64,000 nt of DNA. It comes from an uncultured Sulfurovum sp. (GTDB lineage: Bacteria > Campylobacterota > Campylobacteria > Campylobacterales > Sulfurovaceae). A program made the position numbers and the translations under genes. The stretch covers positions 284,567 to 348,566 of the forward strand of contig CACVAS010000058.1 of the NCBI GenBank assembly GCA_902727855.1, read 5' to 3'. The notes beneath the pieces were generated by a model. It ran no database searches and was not told the origin of the DNA. It saw nothing but the letters and a program-made list of their open reading frames with translations. Position 1 is the stretch's first letter. Each line of letters begins with the position of its first letter. Below, in pieces: positions 1 through 9,247 of this stretch.

Positions 1-750
1 TTTAAACATGTAAATAAAGAATATTCCAAAGATCCCAGCCCATGTTACTAAACAAGGACGCGTGCGTATGAGTCTATATGTACTTTTTACATACATTAAT
101 GCTAACACAAAGACATAAAGGAAATAATACAAAAGTTCCATAGCATGTGCCTGCAAAATAAACCATATTAACACAAAGACTTGCACAATAAAAAACAGTT
201 GTATTCTTCTAGATGGCTTTTCGAGCGTTAAAACCAGAGTCAAGCCTGTAATGTAAAAGAAAAGGGGTAACGTAATTTGGTAATTAATAGAGTACCACAT
301 CACCCATACTTGATGGTAATATATGGAAAAAGTGGCAAATATAGTCACCCAAATAATTACCGACCATAAAGATAAATACTTCACCATCACCGAATCAATA
401 TCTTTAAATACATTGCGTATCACAACATGTGAAAAATAATAAACACTAAAAAGAGCAATAAGTGTTTGAGTAATATGTATAATTTTTGTACGCAGTAGAA
501 ACTCTACACTTTCTATATGAAATATTTGAAAAATCGTTGCCCATAATCCGTGCCAAATAAGCCTTTTTGGAGGGATGCTGGTTGAGCTAACAGCCACATC
601 ATGATAACGTTCATCAATAGCCATAAGATGTGCGATTGCATCATAGGGAAGTCGAACAAAAGGATACGAGAAAAAAACAGACGCTATACCTATAATAACA
701 AGTATATAAAAAAAATAAAATGCCATAGTATTTAGATATTCTTTTGACAC
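1..750 (-). CDS. Multi-pass membrane protein, C-terminus cut off by window edge
   Basis: This gene is absent from the ORF track because it runs off the left edge without a stop. I translated the reverse strand by hand and the frame is open from about 813 to 1. A GTG at 750 sits just after AAAGGGAAAGG-like purines and gives MSKEYLNTMAFYFF; an in-frame TTG at 813 would add 21 residues but has no clear ribosome site. The visible roughly 250 residues contain several hydrophobic segments (e.g. FYILVIIGIASVFF near the N-terminus) separated by short polar loops. It resembles the integral membrane proteins common in O-antigen loci, but I do not recognise a specific family. It diverges from the GT2 gene at 863. 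Confidence 0.75.
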   Translation of the reverse strand, partial: MSKEYLNTMAFYFFYILVIIGIASVFFSYPFVRLPYDAIAHLMAIDERYHDVAVSSTSIPPKRLIWHGLWATIFQIFHIESVEFLLRTKIIHITQTLIALFSVYYFSHVVIRNVFKDIDSVMVKYLSLWSVIIWVTIFATFSIYYHQVWVMWYSINYQITLPLFFYITGLTLVLTLEKPSRRIQLFFIVQVFVLIWFILQAHAMELLYYFLYVFVLALMYVKSTYRLIRTRPCLVTWAGIFGIFFIYMFK

Positions 751-862
751 ACCTTTCCCTTTTATCCAATATTGTGCATGAATTGTATCACAAAACCTTG
801 ATTTTAGAGACAAGATGCTACCATTCTAACATATAAATAAAACTTTGTTCAAGGGTTCTACT

Positions 863-1603
863 TTGCTTGTTTCTATTATCACACCCTCTTACAATGCGCA
901 AGACTATCTTAAGCCCTGCATTGAATCAGTTTTATCTCAAACATATACAGATTGGGAAATGCTTATCGTGGATGATTGTTCATCGGATAACTCCCGTGAA
1001 ATTATAGAAGCATATGCAAAAAAAGATTCACGTATTAAGCCAACTTTTCTTCAAAAAAATGTTGGTGCTGCTATGGCAAGGAACGATGCTATCGCGACTT
1101 CAGAAGGTCACTACATTGCATTTTTAGACTCAGATGATACTTGGATACCTCATAAATTAGAAAAACAGCTCAAGTTTATGCAAAAAAATGATATAGCATT
1201 TTCGTACTCTTCTTACTACACTATGTCCGAGACGGGAGAAAATACAGGGGAGTTTATTGTCCCAGCGCGTATCAGTTATGAAAGTATATTAAAGACATGT
1301 AGTATAGGGTGTCTTACCGCGATTTATGATGTAAAAAAATTAGGTAAGACCTATATGATAAATGCTTCAAAAGGCGAAGACCTTGCGTTATGGCTCAATA
1401 TTATGAAACAAATTAAGGTAACAAAAGGGATAGTAGAACCCTTAGCACACTACAGAATCCAAAGCAATTCCCTCTCTAGTAACAAGCTCAACGCCGCCAA
1501 AGCACAATGGCATGTCTATAGAGAAGCAGAAGGCTTAAGCATTTTAAAGAGTAGCTACTACATGCTTCACTATGCCTACCATGGTTTTATGAAATACCGT
1601 TAG
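863..1603 (+). CDS. Family 2 glycosyltransferase
   Basis: A GT-A fold glycosyltransferase of about 246 residues, expected to transfer a nucleotide-activated sugar to a lipid-linked glycan on the cytoplasmic face. The N-terminus has VSIITPSYNAQ, followed by the nucleotide-binding IVDDCSSDNS and the metal-binding FLDSDDTW. The track starts at a TTG at 845 with no ribosome site. I prefer the TTG at 863, which has AAGGG about seven bases upstream and starts MLVSIITPSY. It is clearly paralogous to the product of 10127-10885 (same length, shared SNSLSSNK-type and FLDSDDTW motifs). It converges on the Wzz-like gene with a 17-bp overlap. Acceptor and donor are unknown. Confidence 0.9.
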   Translation: MLVSIITPSYNAQDYLKPCIESVLSQTYTDWEMLIVDDCSSDNSREIIEAYAKKDSRIKPTFLQKNVGAAMARNDAIATSEGHYIAFLDSDDTWIPHKLEKQLKFMQKNDIAFSYSSYYTMSETGENTGEFIVPARISYESILKTCSIGCLTAIYDVKKLGKTYMINASKGEDLALWLNIMKQIKVTKGIVEPLAHYRIQSNSLSSNKLNAAKAQWHVYREAEGLSILKSSYYMLHYAYHGFMKYR

Positions 1604-2429
1604 CCTTCTTCTTTTTTTCTGGCAGGAAAGAGATAAACAGTGCGAGTAAGGTTGATAAAATGAAAAAACCAACTATCCCCAATACCATAATCATAAATTT
1701 ACTTAGTGTAACCGGTTTATCTTCTACCTTTACATTATCTATCATCTGTGTTTCATAAGTATACTTCTTTAAAATTTGTCTTTTAGCTGTATTAATCTCT
1801 CTTATATACACATCACGACGATTATAAGCTCTTTCTAATATGCCATCACCTCTTATCATTTGTAATAAATTCATATTAATTAATGCCTGCTGATTATTAT
1901 CTAATGTAGACAATGCTTTATCATGTGACTTATGAGATAGCTTTATCTCTCTAATTTCATCATCAACTTTTTGCAGCATATCATTAGATAAATCAATTTT
2001 TTCATTTTTTGTTTTAATAAAATTATCTAATTGGGTATTATGCTCTGTAACAATCTCTGAAACTTTCTCTTCTAAGAATGCTGACAACTCTTCTTTATCA
2101 TACCCCTTTGCTTGCAAACGAATAATACCATTTTTTTTGTCACGAATCTTAATTTTATATACTCTTGGTAATGCTTTATTTGTCGCATTTACATTGTACT
2201 TATTAATTAGTTTTAACTCCAATGGTTTAATAGGCTCTATTAAAGACCTATTCTCTTTACCCACTTGTATCAATACTAATGCAGAGTAAATAGGTTTATG
2301 GACAACGCTTGCATATATTATTGATAATATAGTACCCATTATCGTTAATATAATGACCAATGTCTTATATGTTTTTATTAAAGTAAACAATTTATCTATC
2401 TCATTACGCTCTATTACATTATTATTCAT
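1587..2429 (-). CDS. Wzz/chain-length determinant-like membrane protein
   Basis: A 280-residue protein with the polysaccharide co-polymerase layout: a short cytoplasmic N-terminus, TM1 near residues 24-44 (VIILTIMGTILSIIYASVV), a long charged and partly coiled periplasmic region (about 45-245), TM2 near 248-268 and a lysine-rich tail EKKKKANG. Wzz proteins set the modal chain length of Wzy-made polymers in the inner membrane. The proline/glycine-rich pattern around TM2 is only weakly visible, so family assignment rests on topology and locus. It overlaps the next gene upstream by 8 bp and lies two genes downstream of the Wzy-like protein, which fits a Wzy/Wzz pairing. Confidence 0.75.
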   Translation of the reverse strand: MNNNVIERNEIDKLFTLIKTYKTLVIILTIMGTILSIIYASVVHKPIYSALVLIQVGKENRSLIEPIKPLELKLINKYNVNATNKALPRVYKIKIRDKKNGIIRLQAKGYDKEELSAFLEEKVSEIVTEHNTQLDNFIKTKNEKIDLSNDMLQKVDDEIREIKLSHKSHDKALSTLDNNQQALINMNLLQMIRGDGILERAYNRRDVYIREINTAKRQILKKYTYETQMIDNVKVEDKPVTLSKFMIMVLGIVGFFILSTLLALFISFLPEKKKKANGIS

Positions 2430-3186
2430 TCATACTCCTAAATTTTTTTATTCCCGTTAGCATTTTTTTTGTAAAAACTCCTATAGAAAAAGGAGATCTA
2501 TGATGTTTTTTATATGCATAAAGCAGTGTAGCCATATACCCCAATCTACCAAAAATTCTATAGAACATCGCACCCTTTGCTTCTAAAAGTCTTTCATTAC
2601 CGTAGTTACTGCCAGAACTCTCTTTTGGATGTGTCACTATTTTCTCAGGTATATATAAAACTTTCAAACCTTTATCTAATGCATCAGATAAAAATATAAT
2701 CTCTTCACCTGTAGGAAAATTGGAGGCAAGTCCAAAACGCTCATCAAAATACAGTTTGTTCGCTAAAAGTGACTCTCTTCTAAAAGCGATTTCAACAGAA
2801 CACACACTCATGATTGTTCTTTTTGTGTGCCAAAATTTATTTTTTTTATAATTATTAAATGGCTCTCCTTCTGGAGAAACCACTTGAAAAGTAATTATAT
2901 CTGCTTCTGGATTTTCAGAAAAGGCATTTTCAATCACTAAATCAAAATTTTTAATATACTCTAAATCATCATCACTTATATGACATATCTCTGCACTAGC
3001 CTTAGCAATAGCATAGTTTCTACTTTTTGCCAACCCTCTTCCCTTCATATTAAAAAGGTTCTCTTTATTTAAAAGCCTTAGTGACTTATCACCATATTGG
3101 TTAATCACAATAAAGTTACTCGAAGGCAATATATTTCTTTCAAAAAAATAATTATCCATAGTCGATATTAAAGTTTGAAACTTCAT
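2422..3186 (-). CDS. Putative GT-A glycosyltransferase
   Basis: A 254-residue protein of glycosyltransferase 2 type, although its N-terminus is less canonical than in neighbouring GT2s (MKFQTLISTMDNYFFERN). A metal-binding acidic motif is present as ISDDDLEYI around residue 70, preceded by GRGLAKSRNYAIAKASAE, which matches the conserved GxxxARNxGxxxA helix of the family. A later TGEEIIFLSDALDKG segment probably contributes the catalytic acidic region. It overlaps both neighbours by 4-8 bp, so it is translated with the Wzy-like and Wzz-like genes. Substrate is unknown. Confidence 0.78.
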   Translation of the reverse strand: MKFQTLISTMDNYFFERNILPSSNFIVINQYGDKSLRLLNKENLFNMKGRGLAKSRNYAIAKASAEICHISDDDLEYIKNFDLVIENAFSENPEADIITFQVVSPEGEPFNNYKKNKFWHTKRTIMSVCSVEIAFRRESLLANKLYFDERFGLASNFPTGEEIIFLSDALDKGLKVLYIPEKIVTHPKESSGSNYGNERLLEAKGAMFYRIFGRLGYMATLLYAYKKHHRSPFSIGVFTKKMLTGIKKFRSMNE

Positions 3187-4349
3187 ATCTTGGCCTTTAT
3201 ATCTTGATACATTTTTAAGAGCCCATAGCTTGCGACAGGTAGCATAATCATTACTAAAGGCATACGATGTCTAGCAGCTCCAGTTATATGGAATTCCCAT
3301 ATGGAAAAAATTGAGGCGGCTAAAATAAATATAAATACATATACTTTAGAAACTCGTATACCAGCATATATTACAGCTATGTAAACTATTATTAAGAAAA
3401 TAGCATCCATAAATACAGCCAAATAATGTATAGGATTCATATCATGTAGTAAGGGTAAGGGGGAAAGTAAAAACTGCATGAGTAAACTTGGCATGTCTTT
3501 AAGTATATCCACATACGTATTCCATTCAACCTCGCCGTAACTCATAGGATAATATTTATTAAAACTACCATTTCTAATATATTCAAAAAAGTCAGGTGTA
3601 AACTTAAAAGATAATATCGTAGTAAATAGTACTGGAATTACAAATATGCTTCCTACTACTAATGTATATTTAATCCACTTAGTCTTTTGAAAAAGTGCAA
3701 AAAATATGATAACAATGACTATAAGTTGTGGTCTTCCAAACAACAACAATATTGAGCCCAAAACTATGTACATCAGTCCATTATTGTTATAATATTTGTC
3801 AATAAGTCCATAAACCATAACTGAAAACCCAAAAAGTATAAAAAATTCTCTTAGAGGTATAGGCATATAGAGTAAAAATGCTGGGTAGACTGCTGTTAAT
3901 GTTAAAAAGACATGTACACCTAAACTTTTACTGTAATTATTTTTTTCCAATACAATTTGCCAAGATTTCCATAAAACCATCAATGAAATAATAAAAATAA
4001 ATAGTTGAAATAAAATGAATAACTCTATCTTAAACAATGATATTATCCTAAAAGGATAAGTAATATAGTAAAATAACCGTACTCCTAAAGATTGGTCTGG
4101 GGGAAAATAATTTTCTGATATTATTAGGGAAAATAATCTAGTATCTGGAAAATCTGGGATTAATGGATTTAATGTTCCCACTAAAAAAAATAGATAATAA
4201 TAAAGAAATAAACTTGCTATTACCCTTGAAGAAAACCCAGCCTTCATACTATTGTTAATTTTAATTAAAACACTTGTTAAAATGATTATATAAATAGGTG
4301 CCAGTACAACTCCCCAAACATCCATCATAGGTATATATGATTTATCCAT
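3183..4349 (-). CDS. EpsG/Wzy-like polysaccharide polymerase
   Basis: A 388-residue integral membrane protein with about ten hydrophobic segments and a larger hydrophilic loop near residues 255-290 (FEYIRNGSFNKYYPMSYGEVEW), a topology typical of O-antigen/exopolysaccharide polymerases. PIPLREFFILFGFSVMVYGL in the middle and GAARHRMPLVMIMLP near the C-terminus resemble the arginine-containing conserved segments of EpsG-type proteins. Wzy proteins join lipid-linked repeat units on the periplasmic side. No Wzx flippase is visible in this window and an ABC exporter is present, so the polymerase role is inferred from topology and from the nearby Wzz-like gene. Confidence 0.65.
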   Translation of the reverse strand: MDKSYIPMMDVWGVVLAPIYIIILTSVLIKINNSMKAGFSSRVIASLFLYYYLFFLVGTLNPLIPDFPDTRLFSLIISENYFPPDQSLGVRLFYYITYPFRIISLFKIELFILFQLFIFIISLMVLWKSWQIVLEKNNYSKSLGVHVFLTLTAVYPAFLLYMPIPLREFFILFGFSVMVYGLIDKYYNNNGLMYIVLGSILLLFGRPQLIVIVIIFFALFQKTKWIKYTLVVGSIFVIPVLFTTILSFKFTPDFFEYIRNGSFNKYYPMSYGEVEWNTYVDILKDMPSLLMQFLLSPLPLLHDMNPIHYLAVFMDAIFLIIVYIAVIYAGIRVSKVYVFIFILAASIFSIWEFHITGAARHRMPLVMIMLPVASYGLLKMYQDIKAKI

Positions 4350-5273
4350 CTAATTTTTTACCCACAATGTTTTTATACGGAACTTGATGTAACGTATTGT
4401 TTCAATAAACTTTAACCCTATATAAAACTTTTTTTTATTAAAATCAACATCTCTATCTACAATAATATTATCTACACTAGTAACATTATTCCTATGCAAT
4501 AGACTATACGGGGAAATCGTCTTAATCGGAAAATACTTTATTTGAGATTCTATAAGTACTTCTTCTCCTACAAATAAATCATTTGAGGATACTTCAACAT
4601 TTAGTTTTACTCTTGAAATCGGATCATTCCATCTAAAATATCCATAAAGACATTCTTCTACTATTTGGAAAGGATATTCACTCAGTCCGTTTGTCACAAA
4701 CCTATAGGTGTGTTCTGTATGTCCAAAGCGTTTATATTGTGCAAAATCTGTGTGAAAGCCTCCTACAATTTCTAAGCCTTTTTTAGTAAAAAAGTTAAAT
4801 TGTGCTGACCCATACATAGATTGAATGATATTATGTTTCCCATGAGACAAAGAATCTTTTCTACCTCTTATTCTTCTCTCTTCAAACAATGAGAAATGTT
4901 GAATATTTAGTTCTTTAGAAAGTTGTAAATGTAAATCGAAAACATCTGCATTTAACAATTCAACGTCATCTTCAATAAAAAAGTAATTATCATATTCACA
5001 AAACTCTTTTAAAACCCTATTTTTTGAAATACCAACGCCTTCGTTAGTTTCTGAATACAAAAGTGGGATATTATACTTATTACAATAGGCAATACTCTCC
5101 TTATCCATACCATCAAGACTTACAATAAAATCATATGCCTCATGATGCTTAGCAAATTCTATATAATCCCATATAAACGTTTTTAGAAGGCTGGGACTTT
5201 TGTAGGTATTGATACAGATGAGGTTTTTCATTAAATTACAGATTCCTAAAAAATAATGCCATAATGATACCAT
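4350..5273 (-). CDS. Putative glycosyltransferase
   Basis: A protein of up to 307 residues that I read as a GT-A glycosyltransferase: LICINTYKSPSLLKTFI at the start of the fold, NEGVGISKNRVLKEF for the conserved nucleotide-proximal helix and YFFIEDDVELL as the acidic metal site. Two starts are possible. ATG 5273 has AAAAGGG five bases upstream and adds MVSLWHYFLGICNL; ATG 5231 begins exactly at the fold (MKNLICINTYKS) with AGGA about 12 bases upstream. I keep 5273. It diverges from the GT4 gene across a 76-bp AT-rich intergenic stretch that should contain both promoters. Confidence 0.75.
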   Translation of the reverse strand: MVSLWHYFLGICNLMKNLICINTYKSPSLLKTFIWDYIEFAKHHEAYDFIVSLDGMDKESIAYCNKYNIPLLYSETNEGVGISKNRVLKEFCEYDNYFFIEDDVELLNADVFDLHLQLSKELNIQHFSLFEERRIRGRKDSLSHGKHNIIQSMYGSAQFNFFTKKGLEIVGGFHTDFAQYKRFGHTEHTYRFVTNGLSEYPFQIVEECLYGYFRWNDPISRVKLNVEVSSNDLFVGEEVLIESQIKYFPIKTISPYSLLHRNNVTSVDNIIVDRDVDFNKKKFYIGLKFIETIRYIKFRIKTLWVKN

Positions 5274-5349
5274 AGTCGCCCTTTTAGGCTATCATTTTTA
5301 GCATAACTTAGATAAAATCCTCTATCTTACCAATTAAAAAGTGAATATT

Positions 5350-6486
5350 ATGAAAATCCTTATGTACGCAGATGGTTTTGGTGTAAAGACACAAACCTTT
5401 ATTACACAAGATGTTACATACCTTACTAAAAAAAATGAACTTACTTTTGTATGTATTGAACAAAATAATACAGTCAATATTCCTCATGTAAATGTCCAAA
5501 AAATAGACTATAAAACAACTATTTTTAAAAAAATACAATCAAAGTTTATCCCCTATACTAATTTTAAAAATAAACACTTTAAAACAACTATTAATTCAAT
5601 CATTAATAAAATAAAACCTGATGTCATACACTGTCAGTTTGGTATAGAAGCACTTAGACTTATAGATAACCTTGATCAAAATACTTCTATTCCTCTTGTT
5701 ATTCAGTTTAGAGGCTATGATGCAAGTAGACTACTCAATCACCCTGCTTATGTAAAACGGCTACAAGAAGTACTTAGTAAACCACACAACTATGCCATTT
5801 TTGTATCTGAGTCCTTAAGAAAAAACCTCAATAAATACCATATAAATACCCAAAATAGTATGATTTTACATAGTGGCATAGATGTAAACAAGTTTGTACC
5901 TAACCCATCCATAGCAAAATCAGACATATTTACATTTTTACAAATATCTTCCCTGAAAAGTAAAAAAGGTCATACCTATACCATCAAAGCTTTTGCACAA
6001 TTTCTTAAAAAACAATCTTCCAAAAAATATAAACTGCAACTCACGGGAGATGGAGATGAAAAAAAGGCTCTTAAAAAACTGGTTACATCTCTAGGTATAG
6101 ATAATTTTGTTGAGTTTGTGGGCTTTGTTGACCACCAAAAAGCAAAAGAGCTTTTAGAAAAAGCCCATGTTTTTGTACACCACAGTATTACCCCTAAAGA
6201 TGGTGACGAGGAAGGTATACCCAATGCCCTTATGGAAGCTATGGCAATGGAATTACCCGTTATCAGTACCTATCATGCCGGTATACCTGAACTCATAACA
6301 AATGAAATAAATGGTTACCTTGTTAAGGAGAAAGATATAAATTCCTATGCTCAAAGGATGGAAGACATCCTTTCATGGGGAAGAACGCCAAAAAATAGAG
6401 TACGTATCAAAGAAAAGTTTGAGATAAACTATCATATTGAAAAACTTGAAAGTTTTTATCGTTCTATATCTTTACCTAAGTATTGA
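5350..6486 (+). CDS. Family 4 glycosyltransferase (GT-B fold)
   Basis: A 378-residue retaining GT4 enzyme. The N-terminal Rossmann half has HCQFGIEALRLID and VIQFRGYDAS. The C-terminal half has LQISSLKSKKGH, LTGDGDEKKALKKLV and the donor-binding E-x7-E motif in EEGIPNALMEAMAMELP. Such enzymes add sugars from nucleotide donors to lipid-linked polysaccharide or lipid A core. The track start is GTG 5341; ATG 5350 (MKILMYADGFG) fits family alignments better, but neither has a strong ribosome site. It is one of only two plus-strand genes in the polysaccharide locus and ends convergently with the dehydratase gene, overlapping it by 11 bp. Confidence 0.88.
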   Translation: MKILMYADGFGVKTQTFITQDVTYLTKKNELTFVCIEQNNTVNIPHVNVQKIDYKTTIFKKIQSKFIPYTNFKNKHFKTTINSIINKIKPDVIHCQFGIEALRLIDNLDQNTSIPLVIQFRGYDASRLLNHPAYVKRLQEVLSKPHNYAIFVSESLRKNLNKYHINTQNSMILHSGIDVNKFVPNPSIAKSDIFTFLQISSLKSKKGHTYTIKAFAQFLKKQSSKKYKLQLTGDGDEKKALKKLVTSLGIDNFVEFVGFVDHQKAKELLEKAHVFVHHSITPKDGDEEGIPNALMEAMAMELPVISTYHAGIPELITNEINGYLVKEKDINSYAQRMEDILSWGRTPKNRVRIKEKFEINYHIEKLESFYRSISLPKY

Positions 6487-8212
6487 GATTGTGATTAAAT
6501 TCTGGCACAATTTTTTTAAGTGATACAAGCTTTACTTGACTCTTTAAAAGATTTTCGATATCTTTATTTAAATACTCTAAACTATATTGAGTAGGTGCAG
6601 CAACAGTAATTGACTCGTATTCCGTATGCATATCACTCTCATCTATAAGGAGTTCTTCGTAAAGCTTTTCTCCTGGGCGTAAACCTGTAATCTCTATTTT
6701 GACATCTTCTTTCTCACTAAGTTTTATCATTTTTTTGGCAAGGTCAACTATCTTAATAGGTTCACCCATATCTAATATAAAAATTTCACCGCCCTTTCCT
6801 ATAGCCCCTGCTTGTAGTACAAGTTCACATGCTTCATGCACAAGCATAAAATATCTACTTACCTCAGGATGTGTAACAGTTACATTTTGTCCATTTTCTA
6901 TTTGAGACTTAAACTTTGGTATTACAGATCCACTAGACCCCAACACATTACCAAATCGGACCGCAACAATATCTGTGCTTTGTCCATTTGAGTTTTGTGC
7001 GTAAAGTTCACATATACGCTTTGTTGCGCCCATCACATTTGTAGGTCGTACTGCTTTATCGGTACTTATTAATACAAATTTTTCAACACCATGAGCTACA
7101 GCAATATCTATACAATTCTTTGTCCCTACCACATTGTTTAAAATAGCTTCTTCTATGTTTACTTCTACCATAGGAACATGCTTGTAAGCTGCAGCATGTA
7201 TAACAATCTGAGGTCTATGTCGTTTAAAAGTCTTTTCTAGTTGCAGTTTATTTACCACAGATTGCATCACCGGTACAATTTCAACATTGGCTTTACCTAT
7301 TGCCTGTTCTACTGCATATAGATTATATTCACTATGATCTAAGAGTATTAACTTCTTAGCACCATACTTTACACACTGACGAACTATCTCAGAGCCTATA
7401 CTTCCACCTGCACCTGTAACAAGAATAGCTTTATGTTTTATAAATGTTTCTATCTTTTCATTATCTAAGTCTTTTGAATTACGTGCAAGTAAATCGACGA
7501 GGGAAATACTTTTTAATTGCGTTACAAAAGACCTGTCACTTAATATGTCATGCAATGATGGTAAAATCTTAATCTGTTTAAAACAGTTATGTAACTCTGT
7601 ATAAATTTCTTTTGTTCTTTTACTATCTACAGAAGGCATTGCAATAACCAAAAGATCCATTTTTTTATTGTTTAGCCGTTTTCTTAATATATCTTTAGAA
7701 ATAATATTTATAGTATCCACACTTCTTTTCTGTAGAGAACGTGCATCATCAACAAAGTATTTCACTTTATACTCTGTTGTTGTAAACTCCTCCCCCAATT
7801 TAAGTCCTGCTTTTCCTGCACCATAAATTACAACTGTTTTTGTTTTTTTTATGCTCCCTCTATTCACATAACTATAATAGCTATACATTAAAAAATTTAT
7901 CCCAAAAAGATAAGCAAATAACTCAGAAATGAAAAAATAAATATGTATCTGACTATAGAAAATAGGCATATATATAGCAAATGCAGCTATATATACAGCA
8001 CTTTTAAGTAAAAAAGTTTTTTGTGAAGCCTTACTCCAAGATAGAGAGTAGTCTTTATAGATTACAAGAGAAGCAACAATTCTTACTATACTTACAACAA
8101 TAATGACATCCCAAAGAATCTCTCTATGAAATATCCAAAAAGTCCAGGAGAATGTAAGTATAGTTAAAAGTACAATCACTGCTATATTTAAAAATCTTTT
8201 ATCTATACTCAT
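6476..8212 (-). CDS. Membrane-bound UDP-GlcNAc 4,6-dehydratase (PglF/WbpM/CapD type)
   Basis: A 578-residue enzyme with the architecture of PglF/WbpM. Four or five TM segments lie in residues 1-115, a first Rossmann domain starts at VVIYGAGKAGLKLG, and the catalytic SDR domain starts at LVTGAGGSIGSEIV. The active site shows the variant triad STDKAVRPTNVMGATKR, where Met replaces the usual SDR Tyr, as known for these inverting or retaining C6-dehydratases. It converts UDP-GlcNAc to the 4-keto-6-deoxy sugar, the entry point for QuiNAc, FucNAc and bacillosamine. Downstream of the WecA-like and ketoreductase genes it completes a priming module. The near-family-length C-terminus is intact. Confidence 0.92.
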   Translation of the reverse strand: MSIDKRFLNIAVIVLLTILTFSWTFWIFHREILWDVIIVVSIVRIVASLVIYKDYSLSWSKASQKTFLLKSAVYIAAFAIYMPIFYSQIHIYFFISELFAYLFGINFLMYSYYSYVNRGSIKKTKTVVIYGAGKAGLKLGEEFTTTEYKVKYFVDDARSLQKRSVDTINIISKDILRKRLNNKKMDLLVIAMPSVDSKRTKEIYTELHNCFKQIKILPSLHDILSDRSFVTQLKSISLVDLLARNSKDLDNEKIETFIKHKAILVTGAGGSIGSEIVRQCVKYGAKKLILLDHSEYNLYAVEQAIGKANVEIVPVMQSVVNKLQLEKTFKRHRPQIVIHAAAYKHVPMVEVNIEEAILNNVVGTKNCIDIAVAHGVEKFVLISTDKAVRPTNVMGATKRICELYAQNSNGQSTDIVAVRFGNVLGSSGSVIPKFKSQIENGQNVTVTHPEVSRYFMLVHEACELVLQAGAIGKGGEIFILDMGEPIKIVDLAKKMIKLSEKEDVKIEITGLRPGEKLYEELLIDESDMHTEYESITVAAPTQYSLEYLNKDIENLLKSQVKLVSLKKIVPEFNHNLNT

Positions 8213-8263
8213 TATATTTTCACTTCCTAATTATTGAAGTATTATATAATATTTGTTATCTTT

Positions 8264-9247
8264 TTACGATTTATCGTTAGGAAAACTTTTAAGGTTACAT
8301 TGAATATCAATATATTTTAAAATAGTAAACATTAAAAACATAGAAATAAAAAATACAAGATATATATTCGGAATAAAATATACTAATCCACACAACAATA
8401 TATTAATCATAATAGAAAATTTTACTATTTTATTAGGCTTCCATCCTTGTTGATTTAATCTTTGATAGGCATGTTTCTTATGTGCCTGGCTTAGTTTCTC
8501 ACCATTTTTATAACGCCTAAAAAGTGTTACCGTTGCATCAAACCAAAATAGACTAAATAATACAAGCCATATCCACATGTTAGTAGCTTCCACATTACTA
8601 TAATAGATTGTAAATATTGCAACAGTGTATCCAAGGAAAGTACTTCCAACGTCTCCCATGAATATTTTAGCTTTATGCCAATTCCACAGTAAAAAGCCTA
8701 ACACAGTTACTATTAAAACTAAAAAATGGGTACCTCCAAACAGTGTATATCCTGCAAAGCCAAGAAAAACCGCTTCGCTTCCCGCATACCCATCAATACC
8801 ATCTATAAAATTATAGAGATTAATAGACCATATAATTCCAATAATGGCAACAAGATTTACAATATATTGATTTTCTAACCTAAAGAAACCAAAGTCTAAA
8901 TAGTGCAACCCTCCAAGTAAATACAGTCCCCATAATGCGACAAAAAGTTGCACAAAGAATCTTATTCTTGATCCTAAATCGACAATATCATCCACGTAAC
9001 CAAGTATCGCAATGATTGCCCCACACATTAAAGCATAATAGAGAGAGCTTTCAATTTCATTGAAATAAAACAAATAACTAAGCCCTAAAAACCATGTAAT
9101 TGCTATCGCTACACCTCCACCATGAGGGGTAGGAATTGTATGACTACTTCGCTCATTGACCTCAGCAATAAGTGTATGTTTTATGGCATAATTTTTAATG
9201 ACATAGGTCAAAATAAAAGATAAAAGGAATAGGACAATATAGATCAT
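8264..9247 (-). CDS. WecA/WbpL-type undecaprenyl-phosphate sugar-1-phosphate transferase
   Basis: A 327-residue polytopic membrane enzyme of the MraY/WecA family that starts lipid-linked glycan synthesis by moving a sugar-1-phosphate to undecaprenyl phosphate. Diagnostic motifs are PTPHGGGVAI near residue 40, GYVDDIVDLGSR (the aspartate pair), NLYNFIDGIDG, and FMGDVGSTFLGY with the catalytic Asp. The cytoplasmic HIHH-like site is reduced to QAHKKHAYQRL. It overlaps the 4-ketoreductase gene by 4 bp. With that gene and the dehydratase next door, the expected substrate is UDP-QuiNAc, UDP-FucNAc or a similar 6-deoxy sugar rather than UDP-GlcNAc. Confidence 0.92.
   Translation of the reverse strand: MIYIVLFLLSFILTYVIKNYAIKHTLIAEVNERSSHTIPTPHGGGVAIAITWFLGLSYLFYFNEIESSLYYALMCGAIIAILGYVDDIVDLGSRIRFFVQLFVALWGLYLLGGLHYLDFGFFRLENQYIVNLVAIIGIIWSINLYNFIDGIDGYAGSEAVFLGFAGYTLFGGTHFLVLIVTVLGFLLWNWHKAKIFMGDVGSTFLGYTVAIFTIYYSNVEATNMWIWLVLFSLFWFDATVTLFRRYKNGEKLSQAHKKHAYQRLNQQGWKPNKIVKFSIMINILLCGLVYFIPNIYLVFFISMFLMFTILKYIDIQCNLKSFPNDKS

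Noticed and set aside
5308-5538. Minus-strand ORF of 76 aa over the start of the GT4 gene
   Set aside because: Its composition is random, it has no ribosome site and it overlaps a clear GT4 gene in antisense.
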